Positions 28,069 to 37,848 are shown, counted from the first letter of the stretch. The stretch is 64,000 nt of DNA from Paraglaciecola mesophila KMM 241 (GCF_000315015.1 NZ_BAEP01000049.1:1-64000); one strand, 5' to 3'. The notes: a model not told the origin generated them from the sequence alone. Numbers and translations are program-made.

Positions 28069-29637
28069 TTACCACCAGGTGACGTACAAACCTATGAGTA
28101 TCAACACACAGCCTATGCCGGCGATATTAAAGCCCGTCGTAGTACCAAAGTTCACATCACTTAAATCTACGCTGCTATCATTTTTTGGCGCGGACTCACG
28201 TAATGATACGAAATAGGTTAAAGCTAAGCACATTAAAAATACAATGCCGATGCGATCCATAAATGGCAGCTCAGGCAAGAAAAAGGCAAACAATACAGAG
28301 AAGGCTGCGGAGCCAATAGCAGCAGCCAAAGCGCCTGTTGAGGTAGTACGCTTCCAAAACATGCCCATTAGAAAAATCACTGTGATCCCAGGGGAAAACA
28401 ACCCGGTAAATTCTTGAATATACTGAAACGCCTGCTCTGACTGCCCGATAAGGGGCTGAGCAACACATACCGCTACTACCAAAGAGGTAACGGTTGCCAA
28501 GCGGCCAATGTTCACATAGTGATTTTCATCTTTGTCATGGCGCACAGGACGGTAAATATCCATAGTAAAAATGGTAGAGATACTATTGGTCATCGAGGCC
28601 AACGACGAAACAATAGCGGCCACAAGTGCGGCGAACACGAGTCCCTTTATGCCCACTGGCATAAGTGACATCATAGATGGATAGGCTTGGTCGGGCTTTT
28701 CAATATCTGGAAATAAAATCACCGCAGCGATACCAGGTAGTACCACTATGATTGGCATTAATAACTTCAAGTACGCTGCAAATGCGATACCTTTTTGTGC
28801 TTCTTGAATGCTCTTTGCTGCTAACGCACGCTGAATAATATATTGGTTAAAACCCCAATACCCCACGTTCATCACCCACAGACCGCCGACTAGCACCGAG
28901 ATACCTGGCAGATTCATGTATTCGCTATTATCAGGGCTTAAAATCATGTCGAAGTGGCCCGGGACTTTTTCAGTCAATATGTTAAAGCCTTTTAACACCC
29001 CTGCCCCGCCCGAGATTTGTTGCAGCGCTAAGTAACTTAAAAAGAAGCCGCCAAAAACCAGCAACACAACTTGAATGATATCAGTGTACGCCACTGCCTT
29101 TAATCCGCCGTAGGTGGAATACGCCACGGAAAAAACAGCTAAAAAGATCATGCCATACATCCAATCAATGCCCGCGACGCTCTGTATTGCTAATCCCCCT
29201 AACCACAAAACCGAGGTCAAATTAACGAAAATAAATACCCCTAACCAAAAAAGCGCTAAGGTGGTCTTTACCCGGCTGTCAAAGCGTTGCTCTAAATATT
29301 GCGGCATGGTGTAAATGCCATTTTTAAGGAATATGGGCAGTAAATACTTCCCCACCAAAATCAACGTAATGGCCGCCATCCACTCATAAGAGGCAATACC
29401 TAGGCCTAACGCAAAACCAGAACCTGACATACCAATGATTTGCTCTGCTGAGATATTGGCAGCGATTAATGACGCTCCAATCGCCCACCAAGGTAAGGAT
29501 TTACTCGCCAAAAAATAATCTTGCGTGGTTCTGTCATGTGACTTTTCGTCACGGGATATCCAAAGAGCAAGGGCAAGTAACCCAGCGGCGTAAACAATAA
29601 ACACCCCCAGATCAATTGGGTCGAGTGAATAGTTCAT
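28069..29637 (-). CDS. vSGLT-like Na+/sugar symporter (SSS family)
   Basis: A 522-residue protein with about 14 helices, strongly reminiscent of Vibrio vSGLT: 'LPWWAIGASLIAANISAEQIIGMSGSGFALGLGIASYEWMAAITLI', 'FVNLTSVLWLGGLAIQ', 'YWGFNQYIIQRALAAKSIQEAQKG', 'VKGLVFAALVAAIVSSLASMTNSISTIFTMDIY'. The Gln of 'SAEQ', the Glu of 'YEWM' and the Asn/Tyr region used by vSGLT for galactose are kept, so galactose or glucose is the best guess. It is monocistronic, with its own terminator and an upstream LacI-type site like that of the epimerase operon, so the two are likely co-regulated. Confidence 0.92.
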   Translation of the reverse strand: MNYSLDPIDLGVFIVYAAGLLALALWISRDEKSHDRTTQDYFLASKSLPWWAIGASLIAANISAEQIIGMSGSGFALGLGIASYEWMAAITLILVGKYLLPIFLKNGIYTMPQYLEQRFDSRVKTTLALFWLGVFIFVNLTSVLWLGGLAIQSVAGIDWMYGMIFLAVFSVAYSTYGGLKAVAYTDIIQVVLLVFGGFFLSYLALQQISGGAGVLKGFNILTEKVPGHFDMILSPDNSEYMNLPGISVLVGGLWVMNVGYWGFNQYIIQRALAAKSIQEAQKGIAFAAYLKLLMPIIVVLPGIAAVILFPDIEKPDQAYPSMMSLMPVGIKGLVFAALVAAIVSSLASMTNSISTIFTMDIYRPVRHDKDENHYVNIGRLATVTSLVVAVCVAQPLIGQSEQAFQYIQEFTGLFSPGITVIFLMGMFWKRTTSTGALAAAIGSAAFSVLFAFFLPELPFMDRIGIVFLMCLALTYFVSLRESAPKNDSSVDLSDVNFGTTTGFNIAGIGCVLILIGLYVTWW

Positions 29638-29895
29638 TTGTTATTTTCCTTGTCGCTATTTGTTGAAATCTACCACTCACCACTCAGAAAAAGGCAAGTA
29701 AGATTGACGGTATTTATAAGGTTTGACTCTATATCAATTAAAGCGAAAAACTATACGCTAACGTTTCGTTAAATGCCAACATCATGAAATCGGTTTACCT
29801 CAAGAGTAAATTCCAACGCTTGGTAGAAGTGTACAATAATCAGTCAGCACACAATGACGAATGAGTAGGCCATACGTTGTACAACCGATGTAAAA
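29638..29895. other. Promoter region of the symporter
   Basis: No gene. It contains the LacI-type site at 29785-29798 and, closer to the start, AT-rich sequence suitable for a minus-strand promoter. The left part belongs to the symporter leader and the right part to the 3' side of the next operon. Confidence 0.5.
29785..29798. promoter_or_regulatory. Candidate LacI-type operator upstream of the symporter
   Basis: TGAAATC-GGTTTAC is an imperfect palindrome nearly identical to the site at 27899-27911. It is centred about 155 bp upstream of the symporter start. Confidence 0.45.
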
Positions 29896-29916
29896 AGAGC
29901 CGCGAAAGGCGGCTCT
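29896..29916 (-). terminator. Terminator of the 3-keto-glycoside operon
   Basis: AGAGCCGC / GCGGCTCT stem with a 5-base loop and TTTTTAC after it on the minus strand, a standard intrinsic terminator 30 bp after the DUF1080 gene. Confidence 0.8.
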
Positions 29917-29945
29917 AATAATTAACACTATTATTAACGTATGCG

Positions 29946-30710
29946 TTAAAGTTCTCGCACCCAGATATTACGGAAACTGACTAAATTACCATGATCTTGC
30001 AGCTGTAAAGGGGCGCAGCCATGGGCTTCATAACTTGGCGCTCCGATCCATTCTGTTTTACCTTGAATTTCAGTGTGATTCTGCAACAAAACGCCATTGT
30101 GCATCACAGTAACGTAGGCCGGCGCAGTGAGCTTTTTACCCTTGAAGCGCGGCGCTGTATATATGATGTCATAGTACTGCCACTCACCTGCTGGGCGCAT
30201 GGCATTAGCAAGGGGGATGGTTTGCTTATAAACACTGCCTGCCTGCCCATTTGAATAGGTAGGGTTTTCATAGGAATCTAACACTTGCACTTCATAGCGC
30301 TGCTGAAAGAACACACCGCTGTTATTACGCTGCTGTCCTTTCATACCCTCGACTTGGGTAGGCGTGCGCCATTCCATATGTAATTGCACATCACAAAAGT
30401 TCTGTTTGGTTTTAATATCCCCAGCACCCGGTTTTACCGTCATCACATCGCCGCTGATACTCCAAGATGCTTCGCCGCCTTTAAGCGCTTCCCATGCACT
30501 TAAATCATCGCCATTGAAAAGAACCACCGCGTCTGACGGTGCTTTACCCACGGGGGTTGACACAGTCTTAGGGACAGGCTCCCACACTTCGGTTTTTTGC
30601 GCTTGCGCTTCACGCTCTGCTTGGCTCTGCTCGGCGTATACGCCGTGGCTCAGCGATATAGCACCGGCCAGTAATAACGTTAGATTGCTTATTCGTTTGG
30701 TTAACTTCAT
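29946..30710 (-). CDS. Secreted DUF1080 protein (3-keto-glycoside hydrolase family)
   Basis: About 254 residues with the signal peptide 'MKLTKRISNLTLLLAGAISL...YA'. The ATG at 30710 (AAGGGA eight bases before) is preferred over 30764. The domain (about 60-254) has the laminarin-like jelly-roll pattern of DUF1080: 'DAVVLFNGDDLSAWE', 'LHMEWRTP', 'NNSGVFFQQRYEVQVLDSYENPTYSNGQAGSVYKQ', 'APLQLQDHGNLVSFRNIWVREL'. The family is now linked to hydrolysis of 3-keto-glycosides. Here it follows a GMC dehydrogenase and its small subunit, which would make the 3-keto substrate. Last gene of the operon. Confidence 0.88.
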   Translation of the reverse strand: MKLTKRISNLTLLLAGAISLSHGVYAEQSQAEREAQAQKTEVWEPVPKTVSTPVGKAPSDAVVLFNGDDLSAWEALKGGEASWSISGDVMTVKPGAGDIKTKQNFCDVQLHMEWRTPTQVEGMKGQQRNNSGVFFQQRYEVQVLDSYENPTYSNGQAGSVYKQTIPLANAMRPAGEWQYYDIIYTAPRFKGKKLTAPAYVTVMHNGVLLQNHTEIQGKTEWIGAPSYEAHGCAPLQLQDHGNLVSFRNIWVREL

Positions 30711-30779
30711 CAATTTTGTCCCTTGGGGTAAAGTTTTGTCATGGGTGATTGTGTCATTTAACACTCAATTAGTTGCCTA

Positions 30780-31379
30780 CTAAGTAGCCCACGCGCGATC
30801 CCCTTTTTTATACGGCAATTCACCATCGTAGCGCCCTGGAATAGCCACATAACGCAACACTTTGGTCGCGCCTTCTTTAGAGGTGAAAAAGGTAAATAAC
30901 GTCAGCTGTTTTATCAGTGTAAAGCCGTGCGGCAAGGGTTTCTCTGCGTCTTTTACGCCTTTGCTCGCCAACTTAGCCTTAGTGTTAAATACATCTGCTT
31001 CGTCATTCAAAGAGGCTAGCAGGCTAGTGCGCTCGTCGTTGCTGAGTAACAGAAAGTCTTTACCATAAGTTGATTTGGCCAACGCCTTTATCTTTGCTAT
31101 ACCATCTTTAAACGCAGCTTGCTGAGGAGCGGTATAACAATCGGTGACAATCACCGCCATCATAAAGCCGACATTGACATCTTTTGCCCCAGGGGTATCA
31201 GTACGAGGAATAATCACCTCGCCGACTTCATTGAAAAATGCGATATCGTCTTTTGAGAACGCCGTCTCTTGAACGGTTTTCATCGGCAGCGTGACATAAG
31301 CCATCGCATTAGCACTTACAAATGCCGTGCCTGTGGCAGCGGCAATCATTTTAAGTAGTTCGCGTCTGTTCATACTCAT
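30780..31379 (-). CDS. Gluconate 2-dehydrogenase subunit 3-like protein (Tat exported)
   Basis: A 199-residue small subunit of GMC-type sugar dehydrogenases. Its N-terminus 'MNRRELLKMIAAATGTAFVSANAMA' is a Tat signal that can carry the folded large subunit across the membrane with it. The body has family features 'FFNEVGEVIIPRTDTPGAKDVNVGFMMAVIVTDCY' and 'FFTSKEGATKVLRY'. Start at 31379 or 31373. It lies 2 bp after the GMC gene, so they are translated together. Confidence 0.87.
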   Translation of the reverse strand: MSMNRRELLKMIAAATGTAFVSANAMAYVTLPMKTVQETAFSKDDIAFFNEVGEVIIPRTDTPGAKDVNVGFMMAVIVTDCYTAPQQAAFKDGIAKIKALAKSTYGKDFLLLSNDERTSLLASLNDEADVFNTKAKLASKGVKDAEKPLPHGFTLIKQLTLFTFFTSKEGATKVLRYVAIPGRYDGELPYKKGDRAWAT

Positions 31380-31381
31380 GA

Positions 31382-33067
31382 TTACAGGTTTCCTTTTTTC
31401 AGTTCTTCAACTGCAAAGTCAGCCGCCCGTGCGGTCAACGCCATGTAGGTCAACGAAGGGTTCACACAAGAAGCGGAGGTCATGCAGGCCCCGTCGGTAA
31501 CGAAAACGTTTAGCGCATCCCACACTTGGTTGTTACCATTGAGTACTGATGTTTTAGGGTCGCGACCCATACGTGCGGTACCCATTTCATGAATACCTTG
31601 CCCAGGGAAGTAATCCGCATCGTAGCCTTGCACGTTTTTCATGCCTGCGGCTTCGAATATATCAATCGCGTCTTGCATCATGTCTTTGCGCATGCGCTTT
31701 TCGTTGTCTTTTATCTCAACGTCCATAGCTAACACCGGCAAGCCCCATTTATCTCGCTTGGTCTTATCTAAGAAAATACGATTGCTGTGATCAGGTAACA
31801 TTTCACCAAACGCCGTCATGCCTATTTGCCAAGAGCCAGGCTCGCTTATCGCATTCTTTAGGTCAGCTCCAATGCCCATTTCGGCTACGTCCCGTCCCCA
31901 ACCTTGACGACTCGCAGAGCCCTGATAGCCAAAACCACGCACGTAATCCCGCTTGTCATCACCCCAGTTACGAAAACGCGGTACGTAGAATCCACTTGGG
32001 CGGCGGCCATAGTGATACTTGTCTTCATAGCCTTCCACCATGGCATGAGCGCCAATTCGAAAATGGTGATCCATTACGTTATGACCAAGCTCGCCGCTGC
32101 TGCTACCTAAACCACCCTGCCAAATATCAGTCGCTGAGTTCATCAGTAACCAAGTAGAGTTAAATGAAGACGCATTGACGAATAATATCTTGCTGGTGAA
32201 TTCATAAGTCTCGTTCGTTTCAGCATCTATAACCGCCACACCTTTAGCGCGCTTCTTATCTTTATCGTATAAAATTTCAGTCACGATAGAATACGGGCGC
32301 ACCGTCAGGTTACCGGTTTTAACCGCTGCTGGCAGCGTTGATGACTGCGTACTGAAATACCCACCAAAAGGACACCCCAACCAACATTTATTTCGGTACT
32401 GGCAATTCGTGCGGCCTTCTTTAGGCTTAGGCTCGGTCATGTTAGAGGTACGCCCCGGAATTAGATGACGTTGGCCTTTAAACGTTTTCTGTATTCTAGC
32501 CGCCACGTCTTTTTCCACGCAGTTAAGGGGCATCGGCGTTTGATATTCACCATCAGGCAACACATCTAGCCCGTCTTTGCTACCACTGATGCCAGCGAAG
32601 CGCTCTACGTAATCGTACCAAGGTGACACGTCCTCGTAACGAATAGGCCAATCAACCGCAATGCCTTCTTTCGCATTGGCCTGAAAATCTTCTTTGTTTA
32701 ATCGATAACTTTGACGACCCCAAGTGAGCGAACGCCCACCCATGTGGTAACCGCGAAACCAATCAAAACGCTTTTCTTCCACATAGGGGCTGTCTTTTTC
32801 ATTGGTCCACATGCCAAGTGTTGGCTCGTTCAAAGGATAGTCGCGTTTTAACACAGGGTAATTCTCAATCATCTCCTGCGTGCGTTCACCCCGATGCGGG
32901 TAATCCCACGCTTCTTTGTGGGCGTTGGTGTAGTCTTTTACGTGCTCAATGTTTCTGCCTCTTTCTAGCATTAACACTTTAAGCCCTTTTTCGGTTAACT
33001 CTTTTGCTGCCCAACCACCACTGATACCTGAGCCAACAACGATTGCGTCGTAATGATTATTCTTCAT
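31382..33067 (-). CDS. GMC-family sugar dehydrogenase, large subunit
   Basis: A 561-residue flavoprotein: FAD-binding 'DAIVVGSGISGGWAAKELTEKGLKVLMLERGR', GMC block 'GGRSLTWGRQSYRL', 'WLGCPFGGYFSTQSSTLPAA' and the C-terminal 'GIHEMGTARMGRDPKTSVLNGNNQVWDALNVFVTDGACMTSASCVNPSLTYMALTARAADF' with the catalytic His region. It has no signal of its own and is probably exported with the Tat subunit encoded 2 bp downstream. It likely oxidises a sugar or glycoside at C3 with electrons passed to the respiratory chain. Confidence 0.9.
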   Translation of the reverse strand: MKNNHYDAIVVGSGISGGWAAKELTEKGLKVLMLERGRNIEHVKDYTNAHKEAWDYPHRGERTQEMIENYPVLKRDYPLNEPTLGMWTNEKDSPYVEEKRFDWFRGYHMGGRSLTWGRQSYRLNKEDFQANAKEGIAVDWPIRYEDVSPWYDYVERFAGISGSKDGLDVLPDGEYQTPMPLNCVEKDVAARIQKTFKGQRHLIPGRTSNMTEPKPKEGRTNCQYRNKCWLGCPFGGYFSTQSSTLPAAVKTGNLTVRPYSIVTEILYDKDKKRAKGVAVIDAETNETYEFTSKILFVNASSFNSTWLLMNSATDIWQGGLGSSSGELGHNVMDHHFRIGAHAMVEGYEDKYHYGRRPSGFYVPRFRNWGDDKRDYVRGFGYQGSASRQGWGRDVAEMGIGADLKNAISEPGSWQIGMTAFGEMLPDHSNRIFLDKTKRDKWGLPVLAMDVEIKDNEKRMRKDMMQDAIDIFEAAGMKNVQGYDADYFPGQGIHEMGTARMGRDPKTSVLNGNNQVWDALNVFVTDGACMTSASCVNPSLTYMALTARAADFAVEELKKGNL

Positions 33068-33120
33068 TTCTGGTCCCTAACTTCTTGCTGCATAATGTGT
33101 GAAAAAGTCATCGCTAGAGC

Positions 33121-34035
33121 TCACACATCACAAATGTGAATGGCTTCTCGTAACGATTCGATTTTGCCTGCTTTGGTCTCAGCAGCGGGTATAAACTCCT
33201 GAGCAAGGTAACCGGTAAAGCCTACATCCTTAATTGCCCTAGCAATGGCTGGATAATAAAGCTCTTGGTTATCTCCGATTTCATGGCGACCCGGCACACC
33301 TGCAGTGTGGTAGTGGCCAAAATATTGATGATTATCTTGAATGGTGCGAATGATATCGCCTTCGTTTACTTGCATATGGTAGATGTCGTAAAGCAGTTTA
33401 AAATGCTCAGAGCCGAGCGCTTTACATAGATCCACGCCCCATTTGGAGCTGTCGGCCATATAATCTGGGTGGTCAACCTTGCTGTTAAACAACTCCATTT
33501 GTATCACTACGCCTTTTTCTTCAGCGTAAGGCAGAATACGTTTAAGGCCTGCAACCGCGTTTTTAAGCCCCTGCTCTTTGCTCATACCTCGAGCATTGCC
33601 GCTGAAACATATAAGGTTTTTGTAACCTGCCTGTGCCACTAAATCGATATGTTTTAGGTAACGCTTTTCAAGCTCATCGTGAAACTCTGGGTGAATAAAG
33701 CCATCGACTAGGTTCAGCTCGGCTCCGTTACACATGGATGAGTCAATGCCGTAACGTTTGAGGATTGGCCAACCTTCTGGGCCGATTAAATCAATAGCAG
33801 AAAAACCCAACGATTTAACCACTTTGCAAAGCTCCTCAATCGATAAATCGCCGTACGTCCAGCGAGCAACGGAGTGATTAATATTGCCTTTGAATTTAGC
33901 AACGCCCGGTTGATTAGCATTGTTATCGATTTCGTTACTTTCGCTAGAGGCACAACCACTGACCACTGTACTTGCCGCCAATGCGGCACTACTAAGTGCA
34001 ATACCTTTGAGCATATTTCGACGTGAGTTACTCAT
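33121..34035 (-). CDS. Tat-exported sugar isomerase-like protein, hydroxypyruvate-isomerase type
   Basis: About 304 residues of the TIM-barrel xylose-isomerase-like family. 'SRRNMLKGIALSSAALAASTVVSGCAS' combines a Tat motif and a lipobox, so it may be a periplasmic lipoprotein. The barrel has 'LCKVVKSLGFSAIDLIGPEGWPILK', metal-ligand Glu in 'VVIQMELFNSKVDHPDYM', 'LLYDIYHMQ' and 'FGHYHTAGVPGRHEIG', which match hydroxypyruvate isomerases. The ATG at 34035 overlaps the MFS stop by 8 bp. A longer start is possible but would spoil the signal. Confidence 0.85.
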   Translation of the reverse strand: MSNSRRNMLKGIALSSAALAASTVVSGCASSESNEIDNNANQPGVAKFKGNINHSVARWTYGDLSIEELCKVVKSLGFSAIDLIGPEGWPILKRYGIDSSMCNGAELNLVDGFIHPEFHDELEKRYLKHIDLVAQAGYKNLICFSGNARGMSKEQGLKNAVAGLKRILPYAEEKGVVIQMELFNSKVDHPDYMADSSKWGVDLCKALGSEHFKLLYDIYHMQVNEGDIIRTIQDNHQYFGHYHTAGVPGRHEIGDNQELYYPAIARAIKDVGFTGYLAQEFIPAAETKAGKIESLREAIHICDV

Positions 34036-35248
34036 TACCTGACACCTTCTCGTCCTTAAATGTGAACATAAAAATAACAAACACACCTAAGGCGAACGCT
34101 GCGGGGAACAACCAGACATCAACCCAAGAGTGGCCAGCTACGGTGGTGTATTTATCGGTTATCTGCCCAGCAACCCAAAAGCCAATCAGCATACCCACAC
34201 CATATGTGGCTAAGGTAATCAGACCCTGAGCGGCGCTTTTCACTTTGTCTCCGGCTTTTGAATCAGTGTAGATTTGCCCAGATACAAAGAAGAAGTCATA
34301 ACAAATACCATGCAGTGCGATACCCACTAGCAGTAACGCCACTCCGCCATCTGCATCGCCAAAGGCGAAAAGTGCATAACGCACTACCCAAGCGAGCATG
34401 CCGATGAGCAAAGTGATTTTGATGCCAAAACGGTTTAAGAACACTGGCAGAGCTAACATGAATAACACTTCAGACACTTGGCCTAAGGTCATCTTTCCCG
34501 TGGCGTTGTCCACGCCTATTTCAGTTAGGAACGGGTTGGCATTTTGGTAATAAAACGCCAAAGGAATACAAATTAAAACCGAAGATAAAAAGAACACTAA
34601 GAAATTTCTGTCTTTAAGCAGTGCTAGTGCATCAAGGCCCAGCACTTCTTTTAACCCGACGTGTTCCCCCGCACTTTTTGGCGGTGTTTTTGGTAAGGTA
34701 AAGCTAAACAAACCGAGTATCAAAGATGCGCCTGCGCACAATAAGAATGTATTGCGTAACATGCCATCTTCGATGGCTTGCTTGGAATCCCATGAGAACG
34801 CATAGCTGATGGCTAAACCGGCTACAATCCAGCCCACCGTGCCCCATACGCGAATCTTGCCAAATTGCTTCGACGGGTTATCCATTTGTGCGAATGACAC
34901 AGAGTTAACCAGCGCTAAGGTTGGCATGTAGGCAATCATGTAACCCAAAACGAGTGGGTAGAACGCATCAAAGTCAGGCGCTTGATACAGGCAATACATC
35001 AACACTGCGCCAATGAGATGCAACACACCTAAAATACGCTCTGCGTTAAAGTACCGATCTGCAACGAGACCAATCACGAACGGCGCGATAATCGCCCCCC
35101 ATGATTGAGTAGAAAAGGCCATGCCTATTTCGCCGCCAGTGGCTTGCAACGTATTAGCCAAGAATGTGCCTAAGGTAACAAACCAGCCCCCCCAGATAAA
35201 AAACTGCAGAAACATCATCACGCTTAATCGCGTTGTTATCGTATTCAT
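34028..35248 (-). CDS. MFS transporter, nucleoside:H+ symporter-like
   Basis: A 406-residue protein with 12 helices, resembling the NHS group (NupG/XapB): 'MMFLQFFIWGGWFVTLGTFLANTL', 'APFVIGLVADRYFNAERILGVLHLIGA', 'GKIRVWGTVGWIVAGLAISY', 'GICYDFFFVSGQIYTDSKAG'. In sugar loci of marine bacteria such proteins often move keto-sugars or glycosides rather than nucleosides, which fits here. It overlaps the following isomerase gene (ATGAGTAA), so they are translationally coupled. Confidence 0.85.
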   Translation of the reverse strand: MNTITTRLSVMMFLQFFIWGGWFVTLGTFLANTLQATGGEIGMAFSTQSWGAIIAPFVIGLVADRYFNAERILGVLHLIGAVLMYCLYQAPDFDAFYPLVLGYMIAYMPTLALVNSVSFAQMDNPSKQFGKIRVWGTVGWIVAGLAISYAFSWDSKQAIEDGMLRNTFLLCAGASLILGLFSFTLPKTPPKSAGEHVGLKEVLGLDALALLKDRNFLVFFLSSVLICIPLAFYYQNANPFLTEIGVDNATGKMTLGQVSEVLFMLALPVFLNRFGIKITLLIGMLAWVVRYALFAFGDADGGVALLLVGIALHGICYDFFFVSGQIYTDSKAGDKVKSAAQGLITLATYGVGMLIGFWVAGQITDKYTTVAGHSWVDVWLFPAAFALGVFVIFMFTFKDEKVSGNE

Positions 35249-35371
35249 TTTCTAACCCTTGATTATGGCACTGGCAAGCATGCGTCCGTGCCGACTCATC
35301 ATTTCTATTGCTTCACTTAAAGGCGCTAAGCCAATTAAGACCCTTAGCCAATTTGTGCAGCGTTTTGAGCT

Positions 35372-36424
35372 TTATAGCCCCAATATTCTGCGATTGCGCT
35401 GCTCGTCACTCGTTGCACCAGCGAAATCGTCAAACGCGCGCCCTGCAGGGGTAATAATATGGTTTGCGATAAATGGCGCACCTTCAGCAGCCCCTTGGTT
35501 TGAGTCTTTTAAACAACACTCCCATTCCAAAATGGCCCAGCCATCAAACCCATACTGGGTTAGTTTGCTAAATATACCTTTGAAGTCGACTTGGCCGTCG
35601 CCCAATGAGCGAAAACGCCCTGGGCGTTCCTTCCAGTCTTGATAACCCCCGTAAACACCAGAACGCCCATTAGGATTAAATTCAGCATCCTTTACATGGA
35701 ACATCTTGATGCGCTCATGATACAAATCGATGAATTGTAGGTAATCAAGCTGTTGTAAAACGAAGTGGCTCGGGTCAAACAAAATATTCGCCCGCGGGTG
35801 GCCGTTAACAGCATCCAAAAACAATTCGAATGATGCACCATCGTGTAAATCTTCACCGGGGTGAATTTCGTAACAAACGTCTACACCCGCCTCATCAAAT
35901 GCATCTAAAATAGGTAGCCAACGCTTGGCCAATTCCGCGAAACCTTGTTCAACTAACCCCGCTGGGCGCTGTGGCCAGGGATATGCTAAATGCCATAAAA
36001 ATGCGCCAGAAAAAGTGGCATGCGCCGTTAAGCCAAGACGTTGGCTCGCCTTTGCAGCCCATTTCATTTGTTGAATTGCCCACTCGGTACGCTCAACAGG
36101 TTTGCCGCGTAACGCTTCAGGGGCGAAACTATCAAACAGCTCATCGTATGCTGGGTGCACGGCAACTAACTGGCCCTGTAAATGGGTAGAAAGTTCTGTG
36201 ATCTGCACGCCCGCTTTGTGACAAATAGCCATCACCTCATCACAATACTCTTGGCTATTCGCTGCACGCTCCAAATCAAAAATTGCAGTATCGCCAGTGG
36301 GAACTTGAATTCCCTTATAGCCTAGCGAGGCTGCCCAGGTAGCAATCGAATCCAAACTGTTGAAAGGCGCTTCATCACTCATAAACTGGGCTAAAAATAT
36401 TCCGGGGCCTTTAATAGCAGGCAT
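35372..36424 (-). CDS. Cytoplasmic sugar phosphate isomerase/epimerase-like protein
   Basis: A 350-residue AP-endonuclease-type TIM barrel with no signal. Metal-binding signs are 'VDVCYEIHPGEDLHDG', 'NILFDPSHFVLQQLDYLQFIDLYHERIKMFHVKDAEF' and 'WAILEWECCLKD'. Relatives in the same kind of cluster act on keto-sugars or inositol-like compounds. It lies between the Gfo/Idh gene (155 bp gap) and the MFS gene (123 bp gap), probably one operon. Confidence 0.85.
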   Translation of the reverse strand: MPAIKGPGIFLAQFMSDEAPFNSLDSIATWAASLGYKGIQVPTGDTAIFDLERAANSQEYCDEVMAICHKAGVQITELSTHLQGQLVAVHPAYDELFDSFAPEALRGKPVERTEWAIQQMKWAAKASQRLGLTAHATFSGAFLWHLAYPWPQRPAGLVEQGFAELAKRWLPILDAFDEAGVDVCYEIHPGEDLHDGASFELFLDAVNGHPRANILFDPSHFVLQQLDYLQFIDLYHERIKMFHVKDAEFNPNGRSGVYGGYQDWKERPGRFRSLGDGQVDFKGIFSKLTQYGFDGWAILEWECCLKDSNQGAAEGAPFIANHIITPAGRAFDDFAGATSDEQRNRRILGL

Positions 36425-36579
36425 AATCTTCTCCTTAACTGGTGCGCTTGGGTAAGCCGCCGTGCGGTTTACCTGTTAATCACTTGTTCGTGACATAACA
36501 GCTTCATTTTTTTGCTTTTTTGTGCGTTCTTTTTCGCGTGCTCTTTATCGCTCGATTTTATCGCGCGATCTTTAACGAT

Positions 36580-37767
36580 TTATTCAGCGCTAGGCACAGC
36601 ATGCCATTTGGTTTCGCTGTCACTACTGGCTAGCATGGCATCGATAAATGCCATCCCTCTGATCCCTGAATCAATCCCAGGTACGCCAGCGGCTTTTCCT
36701 AACTCATTGGCAATTTGTGATTCAGTGCCTTCATCTGCGGCTTTCACTGCTTTGCCAAAATAGCGGTACAAGTTAGCCATTGCCTCTAAATACCCCTCAG
36801 GGTGACCCGCTGGTGTACGGCAACGCTCTGATGCTTCTTCACACAATCTTGGTTGCCCCATGCCGGCACGCAATACCTGAAAGGGCTGGCCTAATGGACG
36901 ACAAATAATCGAGTTGGGCTCCATTTGTTGCCACTCGAGCCCGCCTTTATCACCGTATACACGAATTTTTAGCGCGTTCTCTTCACCGGCACACACTTGG
37001 CTTGCGATCAAAACACCGCTTGCACCACCATCGGTACGAATAAGCGCAGCACCGTCATCATCTAGCCTACGCCCATCTACGTGGGTCTTTAAATAGGCGC
37101 AAAGCGACGTCACCTGTTGTTGCAACACAAACTCCACTAGCCCAAAAGCATGGGTACCGATATCGCCCATACACCCGCTGCCACCAGATTGCGCAGGGTC
37201 CGTGCGCCACGAGGCTTGTTTGTTGTGGCTTTCTTCATTAGCTGACAACCAACCTTGCGGATACTCAACGTAGACTTTTCGAATGTTACCCAGTGCGCCA
37301 CTGGCCACCATATGCTGTGCTTGCCACACCATGGGGTAGCCTAAGTACGTGTGCGCAAGGCCATACAAAACCGAGCTTTTCTTCAACGCTGTTTTTAAGC
37401 TACTTGCTTCTTCGAGTGAAATAGCAGCAGGCTTCTCACAAAACACATGAAAGCCAGCTTCAATCGCCGCGATTGAAATCGGCACATGTAAATGATTAGG
37501 GGTCACTATGATGAGCACTTGCATGCGTTCATTTTGTGGTAATGCTTGCTCGGCTTTTAATAGCGCCTCCCAGCTGGAATAAACGCGGTTATCATCTAAC
37601 CCCAAAGTGTCTGCTGTTCGCTGGTTATTGCCATCGTCACGGCTAAACGCACCGCAAACCAATTCAATCTGACCATCAAGGGCCAAAGCATGACGATGAA
37701 CCGCGCCAATGAACGCGCCTTCACCACCGCCCACCATACCCATTCGAACTTTGATCATTTTTGCCAC
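36580..37767 (-). CDS. Gfo/Idh/MocA oxidoreductase
   Basis: A 395-residue NAD(P)-dependent sugar oxidoreductase: Rossmann start 'VRMGMVGGGEGAFIGAVHRHALALDGQIELV', the catalytic 'VFCEKPAAISLEEA' with Lys, and 'GSGCMGDIGTHAFGLVEF' with the His of the active site. First gene of the 8-kb minus-strand operon, divergent from the LacI gene. It probably reduces or oxidises the keto group of the sugar that enters after hydrolysis. Start could also be three codons later. Confidence 0.88.
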   Translation of the reverse strand: MAKMIKVRMGMVGGGEGAFIGAVHRHALALDGQIELVCGAFSRDDGNNQRTADTLGLDDNRVYSSWEALLKAEQALPQNERMQVLIIVTPNHLHVPISIAAIEAGFHVFCEKPAAISLEEASSLKTALKKSSVLYGLAHTYLGYPMVWQAQHMVASGALGNIRKVYVEYPQGWLSANEESHNKQASWRTDPAQSGGSGCMGDIGTHAFGLVEFVLQQQVTSLCAYLKTHVDGRRLDDDGAALIRTDGGASGVLIASQVCAGEENALKIRVYGDKGGLEWQQMEPNSIICRPLGQPFQVLRAGMGQPRLCEEASERCRTPAGHPEGYLEAMANLYRYFGKAVKAADEGTESQIANELGKAAGVPGIDSGIRGMAFIDAMLASSDSETKWHAVPSAE

Positions 37768-37830
37768 GTAATCGCTCCTATGCTGTTTAGGCGCACGGCC
37801 AATTGTTACACAAATGTATAATATCGTTAA

Positions 37831-37848
37831 AATGTAACGGGTTTCATT
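37831..37848. promoter_or_regulatory. Candidate LacI operator 1 (divergent region)
   Basis: AATGTAACG-GGTTTCATT is an imperfect palindrome near the Gfo/Idh start. Its half AATGTAAC is shared with the second site at 37991-38010. Confidence 0.5.
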
